NCBI GenBank assembly: GCA_902801025.1
Contig: CADCGZ010000033.1
Span: forward strand, 1 to 44,753
Direction: 5' to 3'
Source of the DNA: an uncultured bacterium
GTDB lineage: Bacteria; Verrucomicrobiota; Kiritimatiellia; RFP12; UBA1067
DNA: 44,753 bases
The notes under the pieces are model-generated. The model was not told the DNA's origin. It saw only the letters and a program-made list of their open reading frames with translations, and did no database searches. The position numbers and the translations under genes are program-made. This document shows positions 9,244 to 17,781 of the stretch, one piece after another. Within the stretch, counting starts at the first letter, position 1. Each line of letters opens with the position of its first letter.

Positions 9244-10823
9244 CAGGGCATCTCCACTTCGACCTTGCGGTTCTTCATTTCGTCAAGACGCGCCGCGGCG
9301 GCCTCTCCGTCGCCCTCGAGCGCCCAGTTGACGGTCACGACGAGCAGCATGTCCTGCAGCTCGACCTTGTTCGCCGTGTTCCCGAAGAGGTATGGCCCGA
9401 TCCACGGTATGTTCGAAAGCCAGGGAGTGCCCTTCTTGTCCTCCTTCTCCGAGTTGTGCTTGTAGCCGGAGATCGCGATGGACTCGCCTGGACGGACGAG
9501 GTACTTGGACTTCGTCTGGTAGCGCGCGATCTGGGAACCCGTGTTGTCCAGGGGCTCCTTGTTGTCGAGCGAGAAATCGAGGTTCACGGTGTTGGCGTCG
9601 ATGATGAGCGGCGTCGTCTTGATTATGTAGCCGTACTCTATCGCCACCATGTCGCCGTTCGAGCCCATGCCCGGCGTCGTCATGATGTTGAACGTGCCGC
9701 CGCTCTGGAACTCCGCCTCGATGCCGGACTGCGTGGAGAGCGTCGTAGAGTAGAGCGACTTCGCCGCGCCGTTCAGCTTGAGGAGGTTGATGGTCGCCTT
9801 CACGCCGTCGATCTTGGCGTGCGCGCCGCCGGACCAGTTGTGAGACCACGAGTTGCCGGACGTGAAGTCGTTGGCGAGGTCGCTCACGAAAGTCGTCTTC
9901 GCCGTGTTGCTGTCCTTCGGCGTCCTCTTCGCCGCGCCCCCCTCGGACTGTTCCGTGGTGTAGCCGGTCTCGACGGAGTTGTCACGCGTGAACTTGAGGT
10001 TGTTCTTCCCATCGCGCCCGCCTTTCGTCTCCTTCTGGTGCTCGTAGCCGAAGTTCCAGTCGAAGCCGGCCGTAATCGAATCGGGCCCCGAGAAGCCGAG
10101 GTTGCGGGACATCGTGTCGCTGTACTGCACGAACTCGATGTTGATCATTATCTTCTGCTTGTACACCCTTAGCTCGTCGGTGTTGACCGACATGCCGGGG
10201 AAGTCCTTGACGAAGCCCTCGACGCGCTTCTTCAGCTGCTCGATGGACTGGGTATCGTACATGCGCCCGGAAAGGCAGACTTCGTGCCCAACGACGTTGA
10301 CGCCGATGTTCGTGACGGCGGCGCGCACGAGGAAGTCCTTGACGAGCTCGGCGATCTGAGCCGTCGAATAGCTGACCTGCGCGACGATGCGCGAGGGGTC
10401 GAGCGCCTTCGCCGTGTCGACGCGGCGCAAGGTGTCGACGTTGGCGGTGTACCCGCCGACCACCACCTTGTCGCCCACTATGTCGACGGTGATCTCTGGG
10501 TCGTCCGTGAACATCTTCTTGAGGACCTGCCAGAAGACGGGCACGACCGTGACCGGGCGCGACGCGAAGATCTGCCCTTCCCTGACGTAGTCGAGACGTG
10601 CCTCGCCGAGCCTTGCGCCCGAGATGACGGCCTCGCCCGACTCCCTGAGGGCCGCGCCAAAGACGGCCGTGTTGGAGCTTCTCACGGAATTCGCGCCCAT
10701 CGCGTCTAGCGAGAGCGACTCACCCTCCACAACGGTTTCGGCGGGAAGCTTCCTCACAACCGCCGCGTCCGCCGAAAGCGCCGCGCAGAACGCCGCAGCC
10801 AACATCAATCTAGTAGCCTTCAT
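9243..10823 (-). CDS. cpaC: Tad pilus outer-membrane secretin (CpaC/RcpA type)
   Basis: A 526-residue secretin that forms the outer-membrane channel of the pilus. A signal peptide ends near residue 20 (SADA followed by A). Residues 20-100 form the N-terminal pilus domain, with SSNTAVFGAALRESGEAVI. Two BON/N-domain-like segments follow (about 105-235), then the secretin core. Core landmarks are GGTFNIMTTPGMGSNGD, LVRPGESIAISGY and TPWLSNIPWIGPYLFG, followed by LLVVTVNW. A low-complexity polar insert (about 275-335) interrupts the start of the core. RBS AAAGGGG precedes ATG 10823. The stop overlaps the ATPase start by one base in an ATGA arrangement. Confidence 0.85.
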   Translation of the reverse strand: MKATRLMLAAAFCAALSADAAVVRKLPAETVVEGESLSLDAMGANSVRSSNTAVFGAALRESGEAVISGARLGEARLDYVREGQIFASRPVTVVPVFWQVLKKMFTDDPEITVDIVGDKVVVGGYTANVDTLRRVDTAKALDPSRIVAQVSYSTAQIAELVKDFLVRAAVTNIGVNVVGHEVCLSGRMYDTQSIEQLKKRVEGFVKDFPGMSVNTDELRVYKQKIMINIEFVQYSDTMSRNLGFSGPDSITAGFDWNFGYEHQKETKGGRDGKNNLKFTRDNSVETGYTTEQSEGGAAKRTPKDSNTAKTTFVSDLANDFTSGNSWSHNWSGGAHAKIDGVKATINLLKLNGAAKSLYSTTLSTQSGIEAEFQSGGTFNIMTTPGMGSNGDMVAIEYGYIIKTTPLIIDANTVNLDFSLDNKEPLDNTGSQIARYQTKSKYLVRPGESIAISGYKHNSEKEDKKGTPWLSNIPWIGPYLFGNTANKVELQDMLLVVTVNWALEGDGEAAAARLDEMKNRKVEVEMP

Positions 10824-10845
10824 GTTCTAGCCCCTTTCTGGTTTC

Positions 10846-11655
10846 TCAGTTCTGGAACGACCTCACGGTGTCGCCGAAGGACATTCCCGGCGCGACGGTC
10901 ACGTTGGCGCGGTCCTGCTCGGTCTTCGTGTCGCGCACGTTGCGGAGGAGATACGTGATCTGCCCCATCGTGCGCGCCTGAACCATCATGATCGCCGCCT
11001 TCGTCGGCAGCGCGAGCGTCATCGTGCCGTATCCGGAAGGATTCGACTCGAGGTCGTACTGCCTGTCTGTCGCGATGACCGGGACGTTCTGCAGGATCAC
11101 GCTCGAGACGACGCGCGCGCCGGCCTCCTTCGCGGCCTGGCCGGTGACGAGCCCGAGCTTCTCCTCGGAGGACGTGAGGACGACGTCGATGCGGCTTCCA
11201 GGCTTGATGAACCCGCAAACCGAGCTCACCGAGTCGACCGGCACGGTTACGGCGCGGCAGCCGTCGGGGATCAGGTCCGCAAACGGGATCTTCGGCTCGG
11301 TGTCGATGTCGGTCCAGAATACCGGCGTGTTGACCGCGATGAGGCGCTTGGCCTTTCTCGCGACGATCTTCTCGATCGCCTCGGAAAACGCCTTTTGGTA
11401 GCCGGGGTCGCCTTTTTCAGGAAGCGCGATGTGGTTGTTGGAGAGCGCCTCGAACGGAATCTCGGCCGATCCGAGCATCTCCTCGCCGATCTCGGCGCCT
11501 TCCTTGATCTCAGTCGTCGCGACGAGTATGGACGCCTTCGGCGTCGGCGCGACGGCGGTCTTGCGCATTATGTACTTGTTCACGGCCACGACCGCGAAGA
11601 GTCCTACCAGCACGGCCGCGACTGCGGCGATTTTTGTGTGGTTGTCAGTTTTCAT
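10846..11655 (-). CDS. cpaB: Flp pilus assembly protein CpaB (SAF domain)
   Basis: A 269-residue periplasmic protein anchored by a helix at residues 8-27. The SAF-type beta-clip domain begins with ASILVATTEIKEGAEIGEEM (about 41-60). The CpaB C-terminal domain contains AVTVPVDSVSSVCGFIKPG and SRIDVVLT, followed by ILQNVPVIATDRQ. CpaB/RcpC proteins associate with the secretin and may bind peptidoglycan. The start lies 11 bases inside the preceding gene with AAAGGA upstream. The order cpaB, cpaC, cpaF is the standard Tad order. Confidence 0.85.
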   Translation of the reverse strand: MKTDNHTKIAAVAAVLVGLFAVVAVNKYIMRKTAVAPTPKASILVATTEIKEGAEIGEEMLGSAEIPFEALSNNHIALPEKGDPGYQKAFSEAIEKIVARKAKRLIAVNTPVFWTDIDTEPKIPFADLIPDGCRAVTVPVDSVSSVCGFIKPGSRIDVVLTSSEEKLGLVTGQAAKEAGARVVSSVILQNVPVIATDRQYDLESNPSGYGTMTLALPTKAAIMMVQARTMGQITYLLRNVRDTKTEQDRANVTVAPGMSFGDTVRSFQN

Positions 11656-12520
11656 CGTTGTTTCCTTTCTTTGAAATCAGAACTTCGTCGTCTGTGAAGC
11701 GGTAGTTGACGTCGCACCCGCCGCCCGCCGGACGCGGCACGGCCTCGAAGTAGAAAGTCAGGTTGCCCTTCGTCCAGCTCTCCGCGGCGGCCGGCGCCCC
11801 CTTGAGGCCGGCGAGGGGGTTCTGGGCCTTCGCCCAGCCGGACTTCATCGCCGCGGTCGCGATGGAGCGCGTCGCATCTGCGGCAGACGTCTCGGCAACG
11901 CAATGGACGATCAGCGCGGCACCTCCGCCGCGCTCGACGAGCTCGGTGAAAAGCGGGCTCCCGACGACTACGTCGCGAACGACAGGCGGCATCAGCTCCT
12001 TCACGTGCGCCGCGCTGCGCCGCGCCAGCACGTCTGGCGTCGTCTGCTCGTCGGGGGCGGGAATCATCTCGGCGGGGATCACGAAATCCTCCATAATCGA
12101 GTCGTTGCCCATGATGGCCCGCACTTCGCGGAGGACGATGGAGCCCTCCGGCGTCTTGTAGACGCGCTCCATGCCGGACAGGTTCTTTATGGTGAGCGCG
12201 TTCTCGTCGTCCAGGCGCTCCCAGCCAGCGCTCTCCGCCTTCTCCTCCGCGACGTCGACGGCGAGCGAATAGGGCATGCCGAGCCGCTCGGCCCTGCGCC
12301 TGACGACGAGCCCCGCAAGGTTGACGCGCAGCTCGGCTGGCACGATGGCGGAGAGGGAACATGACATGGGGGCCTGCACGACCGGCATCTCCGGCGCGCC
12401 GACGTCGCGGCTGGCCCTGTACGCGCGCGACATGGCGGCGCGAACCGTCCATCGGGCGGCGAGCACCGCGAGTACGAGGATGGCGACTGAAAGCGCCGTT
12501 CTGGCTAGTTTCTGCCTCAA
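11645..12520 (-). CDS. Membrane-anchored Tad operon protein, function unknown (TTG start)
   Basis: A protein of about 291 residues with an N-terminal transmembrane helix (residues 6-24). The extracytoplasmic part contains VPAELRVNLAGLVVRRR, an alternating beta region around residues 110-150, and a C-terminal segment ending NYRFTDDEVLISKKG. I do not recognise the family. The most likely start is the TTG at 12520-12518, which overlaps the TGA of the upstream TadE gene. The longer reading from 12667 would lie wholly within that gene. It sits between the minor pilins and cpaB, so it may be a pilus accessory or minor subunit (inference). Confidence 0.55.
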   Translation of the reverse strand: MRQKLARTALSVAILVLAVLAARWTVRAAMSRAYRASRDVGAPEMPVVQAPMSCSLSAIVPAELRVNLAGLVVRRRAERLGMPYSLAVDVAEEKAESAGWERLDDENALTIKNLSGMERVYKTPEGSIVLREVRAIMGNDSIMEDFVIPAEMIPAPDEQTTPDVLARRSAAHVKELMPPVVRDVVVGSPLFTELVERGGGAALIVHCVAETSAADATRSIATAAMKSGWAKAQNPLAGLKGAPAAAESWTKGNLTFYFEAVPRPAGGGCDVNYRFTDDEVLISKKGNNDEN

Positions 12521-13317
12521 TTGAATATCTTCTTCAGGAACGGGTGCTTCGCGCACCACGACTTGAACTTCCTCACGTACGTCTCCGGCGCGACGGGAAC
12601 GGAGTCCATGACCGGCATGTAGCAGTAGACGCGGTGTCTCTTCTTGTCGTTGATCTTGAGGCTCCACGCCGTCGCCGCGCTGCCGCCTTCGAGGTCGGCG
12701 GTGAACTGCCCGACGCCGATCCTGCCGCCGCCTCCGCCACCGCGCTGCGGCAGGGAGATCGCGGAGTACGCCGCAGGCGGGAGAACCGTCGGTATGTACA
12801 CGGCCGTCGAGATTTTCACCGCCCGGTCGTGCGGGATTATGTCCGTCACGTAGTTCACTGTCCGGAAGGTGACGAAGTTCATGAGCCCGCCGAGGATCTT
12901 GCCGAGGAGGTTGAAGAACACGTTGTCCTCGCTAAAGCTCTGGCCCTTCATGAACTTGTTGAGCTCGTCGACGGCAACGGAAATAAAGTTCTTCACGACA
13001 TAGCTGTCGCCCTTTATGTAGACGTCGCCGATGCCTTCCGCCACATGCGCAACGTCCACGAGGTAGCACTTTGCGACGTTTTTCGCGGCGCTGCCCGGCG
13101 TCTTGCCGCCGGCGTAGTAGTCGGCCATGTGCGCCTCCACGTCTGCGGCGAGACGCGTCGCTATCTCGAGCTGCTGCTCTGTGCGGAGGATGCGCATGAT
13201 GTCGGCGGCGTAGACGGCGACGATGATGGCGAGCGGAGCGACAAAGGCGAACTCGAGCATGACGGTCGCACGCTCGCCGAACAGCCGTCTCAGAACTCTT
13301 CTCGCCGTATTGTCCAC
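12517..13317 (-). CDS. tadE: TadE-like minor pilin (GTG start)
   Basis: A 266-residue pseudopilin-like protein. A basic leader is followed by RATVMLEFAFVAPLAIIVAV, the TadE signature. By comparison with Flp pilins, cleavage would fall between A17 and T18, giving glutamate at mature position 5 (E22). The C-terminal domain contains a Gly6 run (PQRGGGGGGRIG). The start is GTG 13317 with AAAGGA eight bases upstream. It follows the tadG-like gene by 36 bases. TadE proteins are processed by TadV and needed for pilus assembly or adhesion. Confidence 0.8.
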   Translation of the reverse strand: MDNTARRVLRRLFGERATVMLEFAFVAPLAIIVAVYAADIMRILRTEQQLEIATRLAADVEAHMADYYAGGKTPGSAAKNVAKCYLVDVAHVAEGIGDVYIKGDSYVVKNFISVAVDELNKFMKGQSFSEDNVFFNLLGKILGGLMNFVTFRTVNYVTDIIPHDRAVKISTAVYIPTVLPPAAYSAISLPQRGGGGGGRIGVGQFTADLEGGSAATAWSLKINDKKRHRVYCYMPVMDSVPVAPETYVRKFKSWCAKHPFLKKIFN

Positions 13318-13353
13318 AGTTTTTTTCCTTTGTGCTGACTATCCCATGGTTTC

Positions 13354-14508
13354 TCAGTGGTAGATCAGAGAGTCGACCGCATAGCCGCCGATCTTTCCTA
13401 TCTTGTAGAAGAACTGCGAGACGGGGACGAGCTTCGCCGTCGCGCCGGCGCCAAAGCCGGCGGGCCGCTGGTTCGTCTTGTCCTCCTCGTTCTTCTTAGA
13501 GTGCGGAATGACGTCGCCAGTGATGCACTGCGCCGCCGAGACAGCCACCATGGGCAGGTACTTGCGCGACCAGCGGTCCTTGTCTCCGGGATTGAAAAAC
13601 CCGTCGATCGGCAGCGTCTGGATGTTCTGCCCCAGCTTGAAGGCGAACCAGATCGTAGGCCCGGGAAGGACGCCGTCGTCCGTCACCTTGCCGTCCTTGA
13701 CCTTGAGCCCCTCCGTCGTGCCGCGCTTCGAGACATACGGCTTTATCGCCCAGGCGTCGCCGGCGCAGGTGAACTTGTATATCTGCTTCCACGGGGATAT
13801 CGAGCTCTCGAACACGGTGATCTTGTCGCCCTTCCACGGCGACTTGCCCACCTCGTCCTTGCTGGACTGCGCGAGAGGAAGCAGGAACGTATCCTTGACC
13901 GGCCACGAGATCCCGGGCGCATAGATGCCCAGACGCCAGCCGTCAGGGTCTGTCACCGACGCCGACGGAGAGTAGGCCACGAGCGGGTCTGCCTCGTTTT
14001 GCGTGGCAAGCTTCTGCGCGTTGCAGTACCCGAGGAGAGACGAGCCGTAGACGTACACCATCGCTATGTACTTCAGGAAGATATCGCATACCCTCGCCGC
14101 GAGCCATCCCCCCGTTCCGCCCGCGAGCACGCCGATCGTGTGCATCGCGATGGCGAGCCCCTTGAAGATGATGCCGACGAACGGGGCGTTCGAGGCAGCG
14201 TCGAACGCGAGCGCAATGGGCTCGACGACCTTGGCTACGTTGCGAAGCTTGACAGCGAGCGAAAGCGCCTCGTACATCTCGTCGTTGATGTTCTGCACGG
14301 CGTTCATGCCGCGCGCCTGCCATATCGCGTGCGCAAGCGCAGCCGAGTCGGCCGCGTTCTGGAGGCGCATCTTGGCCTTCGACAGCTGCGCAGTGTTCCA
14401 CGTCATCGTAATCATCCCCATGACGACGAATATCACCAACGCGACAACGACGCCTACGCTGCCGCTCTCGGAGGCAATCCTCCCCCTCATTCTGCGGATC
14501 ACTTCCAT
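13354..14508 (-). CDS. tadG: TadG-like Flp pilus-assembly protein
   Basis: A 384-residue protein with the TadG-type N terminus: SGSVGVVVALVIFVVMGM at about residues 15-32, then a segment with AKMRLQNAADSAALA, typical of putative Flp pilus-assembly TadE/G-like proteins. The rest is a large extracytoplasmic domain with several hydrophobic helices (about 95-160) and a beta-rich C-terminal half. It has no vWA MIDAS motif, unlike some TadG. I chose ATG 14508 because GGGAGG lies nine bases before it; an in-frame GTG at 14514 is too close to that site. It overlaps the end of the upstream gene by ten bases. Confidence 0.72.
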   Translation of the reverse strand: MEVIRRMRGRIASESGSVGVVVALVIFVVMGMITMTWNTAQLSKAKMRLQNAADSAALAHAIWQARGMNAVQNINDEMYEALSLAVKLRNVAKVVEPIALAFDAASNAPFVGIIFKGLAIAMHTIGVLAGGTGGWLAARVCDIFLKYIAMVYVYGSSLLGYCNAQKLATQNEADPLVAYSPSASVTDPDGWRLGIYAPGISWPVKDTFLLPLAQSSKDEVGKSPWKGDKITVFESSISPWKQIYKFTCAGDAWAIKPYVSKRGTTEGLKVKDGKVTDDGVLPGPTIWFAFKLGQNIQTLPIDGFFNPGDKDRWSRKYLPMVAVSAAQCITGDVIPHSKKNEEDKTNQRPAGFGAGATAKLVPVSQFFYKIGKIGGYAVDSLIYH

Positions 14509-17048
14509 TGCCACGCGCCTCCCGAATACTCCTGGTGGTCCTTGTCGATGATCGAGCCCGTGTCGCTGCCCGGGGCAAGGGACCCCGGAGAGTCCTCGTT
14601 GATCTTGTCCGCCTCATCGACGATCTCGTCGGGCCTCTTGCCCTCCCTCTTCGCCTTGCCGGCGCTCTGAAGCCCAAGCATGGCGCCGTACTCGACCTCC
14701 CTGTCGTACGCTTCGTTGATCTTCGCCTGATAGGCATTTATGCTGGCGAGCATGTCGCGCGTACCCTTGCCGATATCGTAGCTCATGTAGCCCGCCGGTA
14801 TCTTGAAGTTCGCGTCGTGCCCCGCGTCGAGGACGGAGAGGTTCTTCGCGGCGCCGATGATCCTGAGGCAGGCCAGCGAGAAATAGGTGTTTACGCACTT
14901 GGTGCGCTGCAGCTCAAAGGAGGCGACGGCGCTCTTGTATCTTTGCCACTCGTTCCGCAGCGCCTCGGCCGCGGCGTCGACTTCCTTAAGCTTGTTCCTC
15001 AGGTTGACCTTCATCGTCTGCCACTTGGCCCAGGCCTTCTTGGCGGCGGAATCCGGGTCTTTTATGATTGCCTGGTCGTTCGGGTCGTAGACGGGGTCGT
15101 TTTCGTCGCCGGTCCACTGCGACGTTCCGTTCTCCATGTTTTCGATGTCGACTATCTCGTCCTTGATGAGCTTCTTGATGACGGCGAACGAACTTTCCGC
15201 CTTCTGGGCCTTTTCGTAGACTTCCTTGTCCTGCGCCTTCCACGCCGCGAGGTCGTGCCCCTCCTGCCACTTGACGAGGTTGTACACGTTGACCTTGTTG
15301 CGGTCGGCGAAGTCACGCACGACCTTGAACAGCTTTGACCTGTTCAGGAGCCCGAACTGCCTGACATAATTCCTTTGGTCGGCGGGGATGGTCGAATCGT
15401 TGCAGTACATGGTCACGCATGTATTGAACTGGCTTTCCCCGCCAAAGAGGTTGACCGAGCTGTTCTTGTAGGACAACCCCTGACCCGTCCGGCTGTCGTA
15501 CCAGGCGGGAAGCCCCGCGCTCCCGCCCGAGTCGCAGAGGCTCTGGCGGTAGCTCTTGTGGTAGGAGCCGTCCCAGTGGTAGTAGTCGCGGGTGTGGTAG
15601 CTCGTGCTGTTGAAATACGGACTCAGATCGCTCATCAGCGCGTCCTGGTCCTTTCCGTCGGTAAGGGCGCTCCAGCAGTCACCGTAGTCGCCGCCCTTCT
15701 TGCCGTCACCAAGATTCCAGAGCGCCTTGAGCTCGTTGCAACGCTTCCACGAGTAGGCATACCAGTCTTCGTCGCCAAGCGACAGGGTTTCCTCGCAGAT
15801 CCTGAAGCGCATGCCGAACTTGACGAACTTGAGGTAGTCCTTCATCTCCTTGGCAAGGTCGTCAAGGGCTGCGATGGCCGCGTTGTTCGTGTAGGAACCG
15901 GGCTCGAAGGCCGTCGCGCCCTCGGAGTAGAGGTTCTCGTTCGCGATGTCGGGCTGCGGGAAGACCATGCTGTGGCCGGTGGCGACGGGCGGCGAGGACG
16001 CAAGGTAGTCGCGTCCCGAGACGACCGGAAAGACCCAGCCCGACTCGTATGGCCAGTTGATCTCGACGTGGACCATGGCAAGGCCGTTGTCGTTCGCCGG
16101 CCAGCCATGCACGCCCGTGACGAAGTATCCGTCGCTCTTCGCATCCTTGTCGACGACCTGCGGATAGGCAAGCCGCCCGAGGGCGCTGCGCTTGGCGAAC
16201 ATGAAAGGCCCGTTGAGAGTGTCCATGTCGGTGACTACAAGCACCTCCTTGCCGATCGTCGACTTTGCCCTCACGATGCGCGAGGCCGCGCCGTATATCT
16301 GCCGCGCATGGCGAGCCGCCTCGCTTTCGCCGTTGAAGAGCTCGTCGATCTTGATGCCGTCCTTGCCGATCGCCTTCTCGATCGCAGACTTTAGAATGTC
16401 CCCAAGCGCATCGGCAATTGGCTTGAGCGCGATCTCCACGACCTTGTCCACTATCGCGCCGACGATCTTGTTCACCACTTCCATTATTCCGGACCCGCCG
16501 CCGGGGATGAACGACGGGAGCTTTATGCCGGCGACGGCATCCTTGACCCACTGCGGGATGCCGTCTGTCATCGCCTTCAAGGCGGAGTCGATGATTTTCT
16601 TGAGCCCGTCCGAAAGCGTCCTGCCAGGGGAAGCCCCGTAGTAGCCGATGCCGCATGTGGACATCAGGAAGAGGGTCGCGATGTTCCCCCGGTTGTTGAA
16701 CCTGTTTGCGCCCGCGAGCCCGGCGTTGATCTCGTCGATAAGGGTCTTTATCGCGGACGGCATGTTGGTGTTCGGGATGCCGGTCTTGGACTTCTTGTCG
16801 ATGGCGCTTGAAAACGCAAGGCCGTCGGAGCCGCGCACCATGACGATCCTGCCGACCGTCCATGCGGCGTGGTTGGCCATGACCTGCGCGTCCCAGAAGC
16901 CAACGATCTCGATGAGCGCGCTGCACACGAGCGCGACGATCGGCATGACGATCGCGAACTCGGAGAAAACGGAGGCACGGGGCGACTTGAGCCGACGCGC
17001 GGCCTTGGCCCTGCGTTTTCCGTCGTTTCTCGTCAGCCACTTGAACAT
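14499..17048 (-). CDS. Very large TadE-like pseudopilin (849 residues)
   Basis: The N terminus has a basic leader and a pilin-like segment, RASVFSEFAIVMPIVALV (about residues 24-41), with glutamate at mature position 5 if cleavage falls between A25 and S26. The remaining 800 residues are unlike any pilin I know. They include a hydrophobic amphipathic stretch (150-235) and a central aromatic-rich region with many tyrosines and several cysteines (420-570). A charged, probably coiled-coil region (600-720) leads to an acidic tail. TadE proteins are usually about 150-250 residues, so this may be a tip adhesin carried on a pilin stem (inference). No Shine-Dalgarno is visible; a GGGGTCA tandem repeat lies directly upstream. 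Confidence 0.65.
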   Translation of the reverse strand: MFKWLTRNDGKRRAKAARRLKSPRASVFSEFAIVMPIVALVCSALIEIVGFWDAQVMANHAAWTVGRIVMVRGSDGLAFSSAIDKKSKTGIPNTNMPSAIKTLIDEINAGLAGANRFNNRGNIATLFLMSTCGIGYYGASPGRTLSDGLKKIIDSALKAMTDGIPQWVKDAVAGIKLPSFIPGGGSGIMEVVNKIVGAIVDKVVEIALKPIADALGDILKSAIEKAIGKDGIKIDELFNGESEAARHARQIYGAASRIVRAKSTIGKEVLVVTDMDTLNGPFMFAKRSALGRLAYPQVVDKDAKSDGYFVTGVHGWPANDNGLAMVHVEINWPYESGWVFPVVSGRDYLASSPPVATGHSMVFPQPDIANENLYSEGATAFEPGSYTNNAAIAALDDLAKEMKDYLKFVKFGMRFRICEETLSLGDEDWYAYSWKRCNELKALWNLGDGKKGGDYGDCWSALTDGKDQDALMSDLSPYFNSTSYHTRDYYHWDGSYHKSYRQSLCDSGGSAGLPAWYDSRTGQGLSYKNSSVNLFGGESQFNTCVTMYCNDSTIPADQRNYVRQFGLLNRSKLFKVVRDFADRNKVNVYNLVKWQEGHDLAAWKAQDKEVYEKAQKAESSFAVIKKLIKDEIVDIENMENGTSQWTGDENDPVYDPNDQAIIKDPDSAAKKAWAKWQTMKVNLRNKLKEVDAAAEALRNEWQRYKSAVASFELQRTKCVNTYFSLACLRIIGAAKNLSVLDAGHDANFKIPAGYMSYDIGKGTRDMLASINAYQAKINEAYDREVEYGAMLGLQSAGKAKREGKRPDEIVDEADKINEDSPGSLAPGSDTGSIIDKDHQEYSGGAWQWK

Positions 17049-17053
17049 TGGTA

Positions 17054-17097
17054 GGGGTCAGGGGTCAGGGGTCAGGGTTAGGAGAGTTAGGGGTTGG
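17054..17097. repeat. Three GGGGTCA units and degenerate copies before the large TadE-like gene
   Basis: Perfect seven-base units GGGGTCA lie at 17054-17060, 17061-17067 and 17068-17074, followed by degenerate GGGTTAGG-like copies to about 17097. They fill the whole gap between tadV and the next start codon and replace a recognisable ribosome binding site. Confidence 0.8.
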
Positions 17098-17592
17098 TTA
17101 GAAATCCTGGATGAAGACGGCCACGAGGGTGCCGAGCGTGATCGCGAGCGCGTATGGCACCATCGGCGGGTTCCTGAGCCCCTGGTTCCTGCGCGGCATC
17201 CCGACCATTATGCGGAACACGTTCGCAAGCGTCGAGAGGAGGACGCCGTGCCATGCCATGATCGCCACGGAGATTATTCCGCCCGCGATGCAGGTGTTGC
17301 ACACGACGCGAAGCACCATCGGCCAGCCAACGATCGCGCCGACCGCGGCCATAAGCTTCATGTCGCCGCCGCCTACGACCCCAAGAAGGCAAAACGGGAG
17401 GAACAATCCCCCCGCAATCGCAAGCCCAAGGACGGAATCCTTAAGCCCCTCCAAGTCGTTTTCTATCAAGGCGGCCCCCAGGCCGAGCGCAATGGCGCCC
17501 AGCGTGAGCCAGTTGGGAATTCTCCTCGCCTTTATCTCGCCGTAGCAGGCAAAGGCGAGGATCAACGGTAGTGAAATCCAGACTATTGGCAT
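17098..17592 (-). CDS. tadV: Prepilin peptidase TadV/CpaA (A24 family), first catalytic Asp replaced by Glu
   Basis: A 164-residue polytopic aspartic peptidase that cleaves Flp and TadE leaders at the membrane. The second active-site motif is intact (GVVGGGDMKLMAA, D77). In the first motif the family pattern D-x3-RRIPN-x-LT reads E-I-K-A-RRIPNWLT here, so the expected aspartate is E19 (codon GAG). Membrane helices lie at about 4-18, 27-42, 54-74, 84-110 and 145-160. The ATG overlaps the stop of the third pilin gene (ATGA). The family call is firm. Activity with Glu at that place is uncertain but plausible, because all its presumed substrates are adjacent. Confidence 0.82.
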   Translation of the reverse strand: MPIVWISLPLILAFACYGEIKARRIPNWLTLGAIALGLGAALIENDLEGLKDSVLGLAIAGGLFLPFCLLGVVGGGDMKLMAAVGAIVGWPMVLRVVCNTCIAGGIISVAIMAWHGVLLSTLANVFRIMVGMPRRNQGLRNPPMVPYALAITLGTLVAVFIQDF

Positions 17593-17777
17593 CAGAAGAT
17601 CGGGAGCTTGATCAGCACCTCGCGAAAGGCGTAGTCAACGCCCAGCCCCTTGAAAAACCAGCTTCCCGGATTAAAGGCAACGGCGGCGATCCCGAGCATG
17701 ACGGTAGTCACGAGCGCATATTCGAGATACACGCTCGCCCGTTCGCTCGTGATACGCCGCCTGATGCGCTTGAGCAT
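17592..17777 (-). CDS. Flp-type pilin-like protein 3 (61 residues)
   Basis: A small protein with a very basic leader (MLKRIRRRITSERA) followed by SVYLEYALVTTVMLGIAAV, the Flp pilin hydrophobic stem. Glutamate E19 would be mature position 5. Residue -1 is alanine, not the glycine seen in the two pilins upstream, and in this it matches the TadE-like proteins of the same operon. The C-terminal part is short and aromatic (NPGSWFFKGLGVDYAF). Longer readings up to 17999 lie inside the preceding pilin gene. The start lies four bases after that gene's stop. Confidence 0.7.
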   Translation of the reverse strand: MLKRIRRRITSERASVYLEYALVTTVMLGIAAVAFNPGSWFFKGLGVDYAFREVLIKLPIF

Positions 17778-17781
17778 TCCG

